Part shown: piece after piece, positions 15,873-23,575 of the stretch
How the letters are laid out: the number at the start of each line of letters is the position of its first letter
How positions within the stretch are numbered: position 1 is the first letter of the stretch
NCBI GenBank assembly: GCA_039024295.1
Contig: JBCDIQ010000021.1
Location: forward strand, 1-28,813
DNA from: JBCDIQ01 sp039024295
GTDB lineage: Bacteria > Bacteroidota > Bacteroidia > J057
Direction of reading: 5' to 3'
DNA: 28,813 nt
Position numbers and translations under genes: made by a program
The notes under the pieces: generated by a model
Told to the model about the DNA's origin: nothing
Databases searched by the model: none
What the model saw: only the letters and a program-made list of their open reading frames with translations

Positions 15873-17681
15873 TTAATAGTTTGGGAAATTTACTTTAAAA
15901 ATTTTTCCCGCTTGTAGGGTACATACATGAAGCATCTGGTTGTCCTGCTGCTCACCAAAGTAAAAATCCAGGTGAAGCCCGCGGTGAAGGCCATAAGACC
16001 TGATATACGCTCCCAAAGGAGTTCCGGACTTATAATCGTATCGATCCAATAGCTGGTACAGGTACATGCCCAAGTCGTAGCCCTGGATCAGGCTTTGTGA
16101 AGGAGGACTTTGGTAGGTGCGTAGGTAATTGTTGTAAAAAGTCTGGTATTGAATGCTGTCGTTCTGTTCAGAGAAGGAAGTCGTGAAAAGCAAGTTATAT
16201 TTTTCCTTCAGCTCATTATCAATTGCCTGATAAAATTGCCAAGAAGGTCCTCCCATCAGCTGCACATTTTGTTCGTAGTAGGCCAGGGAGCTAATGATGA
16301 GCCCACAGGACTCCTCGTTGCTAATGGGAACATAATACCCCTGAATCCCTTGAGTTCCCAAAGCTTTTACCTGGTCTTGAATTTCGGTACGTGCATTTTG
16401 GTACACAGAATCAATTGGAACCCGCACCACTTCGCCTCCCAGCTGCATGAATGTCTTCATAAATGCATTCGCAGTACGCTCGGTAAGCCGCCGTTGGTCA
16501 GTCCAAACGGCCACCTTCCGGACCTGTCGGATGTGGAAGGCATACTCAGCCATCCGCTTGCCATGAGTACTTACGGAAGGGTGGGCAAGGAACATATGTG
16601 GTCGCTCAGCGGCATTGAGGGTAGGAGAGAGGGGAACGACCTGAGGAATGCCCCGGCTTGCCGCCCATCGAGAAATCATCCGTGAAGGGCGGTTATAGAT
16701 TTCTCCCACAACTATATCTGGATAGAGGCTGTCAAGCTGGCTGTACTGGTAAAGAATCTGGCTGGAGTCCCGCCGGGTGTCAAAAACCTTAAGCAATATT
16801 TTTTTTCTGGATACGGGAGAATAATCTGCCAATGCCTGCCGCATCCCCATATAAAATTCAAGTGGAAGCTTACTTTTTAACGGTAGCTCGTCCAGGTTTT
16901 TGACGGTGGTGATGTCTTGCTCCAGAAATAATGGCAACATCAAGCCTACCTTCATGACATTGGGTTCGTAGTAGTGTACCAAAGGTTCATCCCGGAGGAG
17001 GTTATCCAGAAAGGGAGATCGCTGACCGCCCTGTAGCAAATAACTGTCATAGAGGGCCTGGGCATCGGCCTTGCGTGAGGCCTCCACCCTTCTGAAACAA
17101 ATTGCCTCAATAACCATCGGCAAGTAGGCTGCGGGTGCCTGAAAGCGGTATTGGTCCACCAAAATAGGGTCTAGTCGATAGAATAGCTGGTCCTTTGCAA
17201 GGTTGTAGGCATCCTTTACCAGTTGGGGATTGGTGGATTGGTCCATGACCAGGAAGAGGTCGTTCAGTCCCTCTGCTCGGTTAACGGATTGGGTATTGGT
17301 AAGCCGAATTAATGCCCGATGGTAGAGGGCATCGTTGCGGTAGGCAGAATTGGGATAGGCAAGGATAATTTGGTTAAACCGCATCGTGGCCTGGTACATA
17401 TCTCCCAGATAATAATAGGCAAGGCCACTCAGGTAGACCGCTGCTGTTGAAGACTGGTTAGGAGGAAGGCCTGCTGCTGCTTGGAAGTACTGGGCCGCAC
17501 GGTTAAAGTCCCCCAGGTTCATGTAGGATTTCCCATTTGCAATGAGCTGAATGGCCTGGTCGTTGCGCGGTAAGGGCTGTTGGGTTGGCTGGGCCGTTAA
17601 CAAACAAATACTGCCAAAAAATATACCCAGAACAAGTAACACCTTGCTGAAGCTTGCGCTGTAAGTCATGATCATTTTCAT
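15873..17681 (-). CDS. TPR plus periplasmic-binding-protein-fold exported protein, paralogue of the next gene
   Basis: This 602-residue protein begins at ATG 17681; a start at 17717 would put a charged leader ahead of the signal peptide. The signal peptide (SKVLLVLGIFFGSICLLTAQ) has no lipobox Cys, so unlike its neighbour it should be soluble in the periplasm or held by other means. TPR-like helices (about 40-230; GKSYMNLGDFNRAAQYFQAA, YLSGLAYYYLGDMYQAT) precede a type I binding-protein fold (about 240-600). Shared marks with the downstream paralogue include FLAHPSVSTHG, VAVWTDQRRL, GYYVPISNEES and YDLGMYLYQL. It starts 174 nt after the guaA stop and ends 31 nt before the paralogue. An amino-acid ABC transporter binding protein is the usual automatic label, but no permease or ATPase is near. 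Confidence 0.8.
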   Translation of the reverse strand: MKMIMTYSASFSKVLLVLGIFFGSICLLTAQPTQQPLPRNDQAIQLIANGKSYMNLGDFNRAAQYFQAAAGLPPNQSSTAAVYLSGLAYYYLGDMYQATMRFNQIILAYPNSAYRNDALYHRALIRLTNTQSVNRAEGLNDLFLVMDQSTNPQLVKDAYNLAKDQLFYRLDPILVDQYRFQAPAAYLPMVIEAICFRRVEASRKADAQALYDSYLLQGGQRSPFLDNLLRDEPLVHYYEPNVMKVGLMLPLFLEQDITTVKNLDELPLKSKLPLEFYMGMRQALADYSPVSRKKILLKVFDTRRDSSQILYQYSQLDSLYPDIVVGEIYNRPSRMISRWAASRGIPQVVPLSPTLNAAERPHMFLAHPSVSTHGKRMAEYAFHIRQVRKVAVWTDQRRLTERTANAFMKTFMQLGGEVVRVPIDSVYQNARTEIQDQVKALGTQGIQGYYVPISNEESCGLIISSLAYYEQNVQLMGGPSWQFYQAIDNELKEKYNLLFTTSFSEQNDSIQYQTFYNNYLRTYQSPPSQSLIQGYDLGMYLYQLLDRYDYKSGTPLGAYIRSYGLHRGLHLDFYFGEQQDNQMLHVCTLQAGKIFKVNFPNY

Positions 17682-17855
17682 TTCAGATGAACTACTCTTG
17701 GGTAACGGTTCACACATACCTGATCATATGCCAGCCCAATTTTGGTAAAAGCCTTTTTCAGGTGAGGTGAATCGAAAATGAAAATAGCAGGAAAAATGTT
17801 CTTTCCATAAAATTACCCGCTAGCCATTTGACCTCATCATAGGAAGGCAGGTCAC

Positions 17856-19382
17856 CTACTCCCATTCAATCGTAGCCGGCGGCTTTGAACTGATGTCATA
17901 CACCACCCGGTTCACGCCTTTTACCCTGTTAATGATTTTGTTGGAAACATCCGCGAGAAACTCATAGGGCAGATGAGACCAATCTGCAGTCATGCCATCA
18001 CGGCTACCGACAGCACGTAAAGCAACCACGTTTTCATAGGTCCGCTCATCTCCCATTACCCCAACAGATGCTACCGGTAGCAATACCGCAAATGCCTGCC
18101 AAACGCTGTCATACAGTTCCTGCTCTTTTAGCTCATTTATGAATATCGCGTCAACCTCCTGAAGGAGGGCTACTTTCTCAGGGGTCACATCACTTAAGAT
18201 ACGGATAGCCAATCCAGGCCCTGGGAAGGGGTGCCGCCCAATGAAAGATTCGCTGAGGCCCAAATCTCGCCCCACTTCACGGACCTCATCCTTGAATAAA
18301 AACTTAAGAGGCTCTACCACTTTGAGGTGCATTTTCTCCGGAAGTCCTCCCACATTATGATGAGATTTGATGGTGGCAGATGGGCCAGCCACTGAAACAC
18401 TTTCGATCACATCCGGATAAATCGTTCCCTGGGCCAGGTAGCTTATATCGGTGAGCTTATTGGCTTCCTCCTGAAAAACTTCTATGAATACCCGACCTAT
18501 GATCTTGCGCTTTTGCTCTGGATCGGTCACCTCCTTGAGTTCGGATAAGAATTTATCCTTGGCATCTACTCCAATTACATTCAGTCCCAATTGCTCGTAT
18601 TGGGTAAGAACTTGCTCAAACTCATTTTTTCGTAGCAGCCCATTATCTACAAAAATGCAGTAGAGCTGGTCGCCAACAGCTCGATGGATCAGGCTTGCAG
18701 CCACCGTTGAATCTACACCTCCAGATAACCCGCAGATGATTTTTTCTTCCCCGAGCTGCGCTTGCAATTCAGCCACGGTAGACTCAATAAATGCAGCAGG
18801 CGTCCAATCTGGGGTGACATGGCAAATTTCCAGTAGGAAATTTCGAACCAACTGACTCCCTTCCAAAGAGTGGGTCACTTCTGGGTGGAATTGGAGCGCA
18901 TAAACAGGCAGTACATCATGCTGAAAGGCTGCCACTTCAACTGAATCAGTGCTTCCGATCAGGTGATATCCGGTAGGCAATTGGGTAATGGTATCCCCGT
19001 GACTCATCCAGACCTGAGACTGAGGGCTCAATGATTTGAACAACGGGCTCCCGTTTTGTAAGTTGAGTTTGGCCCGCCCATATTCCCGATGGTCAGAATT
19101 AACCACCTGCCCGGCATTTTTCTTTGCTATCAGCTGGGCTCCATAGCACACCGCCAGTACAGGCACTTTTCCAATTAGGGTGTTTAAGTCAAAGTCGGGG
19201 GCATCCTGCTGGTTGACTGAGCACGGACTTCCTGAAAGGATAACTCCCTTGACCTCCTCAGTAATTTCAGGTGTACGATGAAACGGGAGGATTTCACAGT
19301 ATACGTGTTGCTCCCTGACCCTGCGGGCGATAAGTTGGGTATATTGAGACCCAAAATCTATGATAAGAACCTTCTGATTCAT
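17856..19382 (-). CDS. guaA: GMP synthase (glutamine-hydrolysing)
   Basis: This enzyme converts XMP to GMP with ATP and glutamine. The 508-residue form starts at ATG 19382 (MNQKVLIIDFGSQYTQ, the canonical opening); a longer frame reaches 19499 but those residues are not conserved. The class I glutamine amidotransferase domain has Cys79 in AVCYGAQL and the His-Glu pair in QFHPEVTH. The PP-loop ATP pyrophosphatase domain carries SGGVDSTV. The dimerisation domain ends in KPPATIEWE, the invariant C-terminus. Length is normal. It is divergent from aroE with 117 nt between starts, and two TPR/binding-protein genes lie downstream on the same strand. A promoter match lies so close to the ATG that the mRNA may have almost no leader. 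Confidence 0.97.
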   Translation of the reverse strand: MNQKVLIIDFGSQYTQLIARRVREQHVYCEILPFHRTPEITEEVKGVILSGSPCSVNQQDAPDFDLNTLIGKVPVLAVCYGAQLIAKKNAGQVVNSDHREYGRAKLNLQNGSPLFKSLSPQSQVWMSHGDTITQLPTGYHLIGSTDSVEVAAFQHDVLPVYALQFHPEVTHSLEGSQLVRNFLLEICHVTPDWTPAAFIESTVAELQAQLGEEKIICGLSGGVDSTVAASLIHRAVGDQLYCIFVDNGLLRKNEFEQVLTQYEQLGLNVIGVDAKDKFLSELKEVTDPEQKRKIIGRVFIEVFQEEANKLTDISYLAQGTIYPDVIESVSVAGPSATIKSHHNVGGLPEKMHLKVVEPLKFLFKDEVREVGRDLGLSESFIGRHPFPGPGLAIRILSDVTPEKVALLQEVDAIFINELKEQELYDSVWQAFAVLLPVASVGVMGDERTYENVVALRAVGSRDGMTADWSHLPYEFLADVSNKIINRVKGVNRVVYDISSKPPATIEWE

Positions 19383-19386
19383 CCCG

Positions 19387-19419
19387 CAAAGGTACCAAAA
19401 TTTTGGGTTGTGGGACCAA
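19387..19419 (-). promoter_or_regulatory. Candidate guaA promoter, nearly leaderless
   Basis: On the minus strand TTG (19419-19417), a 22-nt spacer and TACCTTTG (19394-19387) match both boxes of the Bacteroidota consensus. The -7 box ends 4 nt before the guaA ATG, so transcription would begin at or next to the start codon. Confidence 0.45.
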
Positions 19420-19499
19420 CGGGAAAAAGAGATTATCATGGGCTGTTGGCCGGGAGCCATTTTCTTTTTTGTACCGAGATGATGAGCTTTACCGGTCAT

Positions 19500-20249
19500 A
19501 TGCAGAAATTCGGACTCATAGGCAGAAAGTTATCTCACAGCTTCTCCAGACAATATTTCACCCAAAAATTTGATCAGGAGGATATTGATGCAAGCTATCA
19601 TCTTTTTGAATTAGGGCAGGTACACGAACTCCCGGAACTGCTGCGCACTGAAAAATACCTAAAAGGACTAAACGTTACGATCCCCTACAAAGAGGCGGTG
19701 ATTCCGTATCTATCTGAGTTAAGTGAGGAAGCAAAATCGATAGGGGCCGTTAATACCATTGCAGTAGAAGGAGGGCTGCTAAAAGGCTACAATACAGATG
19801 TGTATGGATTTTACCACTCCTTACGAACCCATGTGAAGAAGGAGGCTTTGACGGATGCGTTAATTCTGGGGACAGGTGGTGCGGCAAAAGCAGTTCATTT
19901 CGTTTTGAAAAATTGGCTGAACTGTTCTTCAATTACCTGGGTTTCCCGGTCCGGAGGGAGAGAGGAGGTGCTCACATACGAACAACTGCACAAGGGCGAC
20001 TTGGGGCACTATTCAATTGTGGTTAATACCACCCCTTTGGGCATGTATCCGGATATCAATTCTGCTCCTGATTTGGCCTATGAACAGTTCCGCTCAGGGC
20101 AATTGGCTTTTGACCTGGTATACAATCCAGAAGAGACATTATTCATGAAACGAGCGGCGGAACAAGGTGCCACCACGCAGAATGGTTTGCCTATGCTCAT
20201 AGGTCAAGCTGAAAAAGCCTGGGAAATATGGCAACAAAAAAACCCGTGA
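19500..20249 (+). CDS. aroE: Shikimate dehydrogenase
   Basis: This enzyme reduces 3-dehydroshikimate to shikimate with NADPH in aromatic amino-acid synthesis. The start at ATG 19500 gives 249 residues, usual for Bacteroidota AroE, and begins MQKFGLIGRKLSHSFS; the frame is open much further upstream but overlaps guaA. Shikimate-binding Ser12 and Ser14 (SHS), catalytic Lys64 in NVTIPYKE and Asp100 in NTD are all present. The nucleotide-binding loop is GTGGAAKA (about 122-129). NTTPLGMYP and NGLPMLIGQA complete the signature. It is divergent from guaA, and its stop codon lies inside a terminator stem shared with the convergent TPR gene. ATG at 19479 or 19482 is possible but less likely. Confidence 0.95.
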   Translation: MQKFGLIGRKLSHSFSRQYFTQKFDQEDIDASYHLFELGQVHELPELLRTEKYLKGLNVTIPYKEAVIPYLSELSEEAKSIGAVNTIAVEGGLLKGYNTDVYGFYHSLRTHVKKEALTDALILGTGGAAKAVHFVLKNWLNCSSITWVSRSGGREEVLTYEQLHKGDLGHYSIVVNTTPLGMYPDINSAPDLAYEQFRSGQLAFDLVYNPEETLFMKRAAEQGATTQNGLPMLIGQAEKAWEIWQQKNP

Positions 20250-20264
20250 AAGTTTTTTCACGGG
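20243..20264. terminator. Bidirectional terminator between aroE and the TPR gene
   Basis: CCCGTGAAA (20243-20251), loop GTTT and TTTCACGGG (20256-20264) form a perfect 9-bp stem. T-rich tracts follow on the plus strand (to 20280) and A7 (20236-20242) gives a T run on the minus strand. The aroE stop codon (20247-20249) is inside the stem. Confidence 0.9.
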
Positions 20265-20287
20265 CTTCATTTATTTTTTTGCAACAA

Positions 20288-21985
20288 TTACTTTCCGCCT
20301 TTCGAGGCATTTAGCTGCTCACAATAGCTAGCTAATTGAGCTACAGAGCCATTGTTGGGCTGGATTTCCAGTACCTTGTTCACATAAGGCATGGCCTCAT
20401 CACACTTTACATCCTTGAGGTCTTTCTCAGGATCAAAGTAGTAGAATGCCAGAACCGTTGAGGAGGTAACAACTGCAAGCTTCTCTCCCTTATCCAGCTC
20501 AGTTTTGTCCTTTAATCCATCATAAATTTCCTGGTAGTAGGGAACAGATGCCCATGATTCAACACCAGATGTGGTGTCACTTTCCATTTTGTAGATGGTA
20601 TTGGCCAGGTAAAAGGCTGGCTGAAGCCGAGCACTGGAATCGGCCAATTCTGTGGCAGTTTTGAAGCACTCCCTTGCTTTAGGGTAATCCTTCCCTGTGT
20701 AAGCAGCTACGCCTAGCCCATAATAATCGCTCGCCTTGCGTTTATCCTCAGATTTATCATTGAGGATTTTTTCCATGAAGCGTACTTCAGCTGCATAGTC
20801 CTTGGCTTTGTGCGCTTTTTTAGCTTGATCCTTGTAAAAGGTTTTATCATCAGGATTTTTGGCCAAGTACAGGTCATACTGATAAAATGCCTTTTCGTAA
20901 TCGCCTTTTTTCTCGTACAACTTGGCATAGTTGAGGTAGTCAGCACCGATGATTTTATCCTTTTTGTCTTCCATCATCTTGAAGTACCTCTGAAAGTACT
21001 CCTCAGACTTCTCCAACTGTCCGGTTTCCATGTATGAGTAGGCCAACAAGCGAACCATTACCCTTGTGGTGGTGTCCTTCTCGTATATGGTCAATTTTTC
21101 AATTGCCTGGTCGTAATCCCCACTCAGGTAAAGGAAACTAGCGGAACGAAGTTGCGCCCGAAGGTCTCCCGGCAACAATCCCAGGTAAGTGTCCATATCG
21201 TTTTTCGCTTGCTCCAGGAAACTCTGTCCTTTTGGGGTACTAAGTCCAGAAGCATTAGCCGCCTTCAGGAAAAGCTCTGCCCGCTCTGTGTAGGCAGGCG
21301 CATATTTTGGGTCCAGTTCAATGGCTTTATTCAATAGCTTAAAGCCTTCGTCAATTTCTCCACGCTTTAGGTGAATCTGGCCAGCCCGCACATATCCTTC
21401 GACAAAATTAGGGTCTTTCTCGATTGCCTTTTCATATTGGGGAAGGGCCAGGTCATCAATCTTTTTTGCCCGGTAAAGGTTTCCGAGTGCAACATAGGTA
21501 CGAGGATCATTAGGTGCTTTGCCCTGCAGGTTTAGCAGCAGCTTTTCGGAATCTTTCAGCATGTCCCCATCGATATACGCCTGGCTGGTTTCCAGGATCA
21601 CATCAATGTCTCCTGCTTTATTGGTCGCAAGTGCCTTTTCTGCACTGGCTTTGGCCTCCTCTGTTTTTCCTAGGGCAAAATATGCCCGGGAAAGCCCGGC
21701 ATGGTTAAGGGCAAATTTAGACTTTGCCTTGATCCCTTTTGAAAAAGAAGCCTGAGCACCTGCGTAATCTTCAAGTTTGAACTTCACCTGGCCATCAAGG
21801 TAGTGGGCTTCAGGATCTTTTGGTTCTGTAGCCACTAATTTCGTGGCCATATCCTTTGCAGCCACGAGGTTGTCAACTGCAATGAGTCGTTTTAGTGCTT
21901 TTTTGTCTTGTGCAATTAGAGAATTTTGGCCAGCTACCAGCAACATAGCTACCAGTAGTAGAACCGAACTAAGTTTTACCTTCAT
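20288..21985 (-). CDS. Exported tetratricopeptide-repeat protein
   Basis: This 565-residue periplasmic protein has a signal peptide (1-25, cleaved near LIAQ). It is built almost entirely of TPR-like helical pairs, for example DPEAHYLDGQVKFKLEDYAG, LNHAGLSRAYFALGKTEEA, DPRTYVALGNLYRAKKIDD, GYVRAGQIHLKRGEIDEG and DYLNYAKLYEKKGDYEKA. I count at least ten units, which makes it a protein-protein scaffold rather than an enzyme. It lies 117 nt downstream of a PstS-like lipoprotein on the same strand. In Bacteroidota, as I recall, such a TPR protein often follows a TonB and PstS-like pair next to exbB/exbD, but those genes are not in this window. It converges on aroE and shares its terminator. Its direct partner is not known. 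Confidence 0.85.
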   Translation of the reverse strand: MKVKLSSVLLLVAMLLVAGQNSLIAQDKKALKRLIAVDNLVAAKDMATKLVATEPKDPEAHYLDGQVKFKLEDYAGAQASFSKGIKAKSKFALNHAGLSRAYFALGKTEEAKASAEKALATNKAGDIDVILETSQAYIDGDMLKDSEKLLLNLQGKAPNDPRTYVALGNLYRAKKIDDLALPQYEKAIEKDPNFVEGYVRAGQIHLKRGEIDEGFKLLNKAIELDPKYAPAYTERAELFLKAANASGLSTPKGQSFLEQAKNDMDTYLGLLPGDLRAQLRSASFLYLSGDYDQAIEKLTIYEKDTTTRVMVRLLAYSYMETGQLEKSEEYFQRYFKMMEDKKDKIIGADYLNYAKLYEKKGDYEKAFYQYDLYLAKNPDDKTFYKDQAKKAHKAKDYAAEVRFMEKILNDKSEDKRKASDYYGLGVAAYTGKDYPKARECFKTATELADSSARLQPAFYLANTIYKMESDTTSGVESWASVPYYQEIYDGLKDKTELDKGEKLAVVTSSTVLAFYYFDPEKDLKDVKCDEAMPYVNKVLEIQPNNGSVAQLASYCEQLNASKGGK

Positions 21986-22102
21986 CCTGTTATGATTAAA
22001 AAATAAATGAGAGTTGGTTAACCTGAATTGTGTTGGTATGTGTACCTCTTGGTAACAAACGACAACGAAAGTAATTCCTTATCAATAGGTTCACAAATAT
22101 TT

Positions 22103-23104
22103 TTATCGACCAGCCACTGGAAATCGGAGCTTTCTTGGTGGGGCAATTGCGGGAATCAGACCCGCCTTGAGCACCAGTCTCTGCCCTCTTGAGGCATCAG
22201 CCATATAATTGATGAAACCCGTTCCCAGGCCGTAGTCCACTTCCCTGGAAATGGCAAACACCGTCCGAACCAGTGGGTAGCAACCTGCTTTCATAGGCCC
22301 TTGATAGGGTTCGTAGGCATCGTTCTCATAGGGGCATTCCCCATCTGGAACCATCGCCAATACTTTTACCTGACTCCTCAGTGCTCTTGCAGCGGATCCA
22401 TCCTTGTCACTGATCCAGCCCAATCCAATAATGCCCATTGCCTGTGGATTTTTTGAAACATAAGCTATGACATCTGGCGTATTACCTGCTGCAAATCCCT
22501 TCTTGGGAGCAATAGCCCCACCTTTAAGTACTGAGTCACGAAGAAACTGAATGCTACTAGAGCTGACATGGTCGAATACCAAACTGAGATCCTGTTCATT
22601 CTTGAGACCCAATTCACTCCATTGGGTCACTTCTCCTGAAACTATTCCTGACAATTGGTCGGTGTTGATTCTGCTGATTGTATTGGAAGAGTGAACCACC
22701 AAAGCAAGGGCATCTTGAGCGATAGGCTTTATTTTTCCACTGGTATTTTGACTAATCAGTTCATCCGACTCATCTGAACGGAGGGTTCTGGCTACAACTG
22801 CAAGGCGGATGCTGTCTGATTCAATCAATGCCTTAATGGCCTCCTCTGCAGGCAAGTAGACCACTTTGATTTTTGCTTTATTGTGCCTGAGGGTATACAC
22901 TTCCTGCATGGCTTCCATAATTGGCCGAAAACTTTCATCTGCTGCCACAATGATATTTCCCTCCGTAGCATTTTCGTAGGAAGTAGATCCATCTGCGCGT
23001 GACTTCAGGGGTGTTTTTTCTCCTGAAGTTTCATATGAATCTGGCTCAGAACTCGCGCAACCAACAAATAGGAGGGCGGTAAAAATAAACACCAGGTGTC
23101 GCAT
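22103..23104 (-). CDS. PstS-like substrate-binding lipoprotein
   Basis: This 333-residue lipoprotein has lipobox FVGC (Cys16) when started at ATG 23104; an in-frame start at 23128 only adds a polar leader. The body is a type II periplasmic binding-protein fold of the PstS class: GNIIVAADESFRPIMEAM at the start, KALIESDSIRLAVVARTL, DALALVVHSSN, LSGIVSGEVTQWSEL, SSSSIQFLRDSVL and GIIGLGWISDKDG. No pstC, pstA or pstB is near, and the ligand-loop residues of true phosphate binders (SGT, SxG) are only partly kept, so the ligand is uncertain. The TPR gene follows on the same strand after 117 nt. This family in Bacteroidota is often found with TonB/ExbB/ExbD genes and may serve energised outer-membrane uptake rather than an ABC transporter. 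Confidence 0.85.
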   Translation of the reverse strand: MRHLVFIFTALLFVGCASSEPDSYETSGEKTPLKSRADGSTSYENATEGNIIVAADESFRPIMEAMQEVYTLRHNKAKIKVVYLPAEEAIKALIESDSIRLAVVARTLRSDESDELISQNTSGKIKPIAQDALALVVHSSNTISRINTDQLSGIVSGEVTQWSELGLKNEQDLSLVFDHVSSSSIQFLRDSVLKGGAIAPKKGFAAGNTPDVIAYVSKNPQAMGIIGLGWISDKDGSAARALRSQVKVLAMVPDGECPYENDAYEPYQGPMKAGCYPLVRTVFAISREVDYGLGTGFINYMADASRGQRLVLKAGLIPAIAPPRKLRFPVAGR

Positions 23105-23575
23105 GAAGTAAGAGGAATTAATAAGCAATTAAATTTAGCAGAGAAAATGAGATGTTGCCATGCAGAAATATTGGTCACAAAAATAGGGCTTTACCTACAT
23201 TTACATCCCCTAAAATCCTGAAATTAAATCAATACCGATAAATTCATCTGTGATTGTTATGGAATGGACATCAACGAGAAGACGGACTATCTATCAATAT
23301 TCCATAAAGTTAAGGGAGAATTTTTCCTTTTCAGGTATCTTGCTTCAGAAGCATGGACCTATATCAGGTGAGGCGTTAGCAAATGGATTATACGGGATAT
23401 CAGTAATAGGAAAACTTGGTGGCCTAACGATTTTCTTCACCCAATAAACGTAAGTGTTGAAATTATGTTCATGTTGACCAAGAGGCTTGGCAGTGGGAGC
23501 CATTCTACATTAGGTATACGTGAATCGTGAGGCCCTTGAAGACAAATCCCATAGATTTTCAGCTTTTTCGGAAGC
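23105..23575 (-). other. Non-coding gap of about 470 nt between nuoN and the PstS-like gene
   Basis: No recognisable gene. One -7 box match for the PstS-like gene lies at 23178-23185. A short hairpin (AGCTT/AAGCT) near 23558-23574 just after the nuoN stop has no T run. A 65-residue open frame on the plus strand (23250-23447) resembles nothing I know. Confidence 0.55.
23178..23185 (-). promoter_or_regulatory. Candidate -7 box for the PstS-like/TPR unit
   Basis: TATTTTTG on the minus strand matches TAnnTTTG, 73 nt upstream of ATG 23104. No -33 TTG at the right distance. Confidence 0.25.

Noticed and set aside
15841..15890. Promoter-like TAACCTTTG between the two TPR/PBP genes
   Set aside because: Spacing inside the box is one base too long, and the 31-nt gap points to co-transcription.
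19278..19499. N-terminal extension of aroE and matching extension of guaA across the divergent gap
   Set aside because: Both extensions read through non-conserved sequence; conserved family starts fit ATG 19500 and ATG 19382.
23250..23447. 65-residue open frame on the plus strand in the gap before nuoN
   Set aside because: Starts with GTG, has no recognisable domain, no good promoter and composition like the surrounding non-coding DNA.
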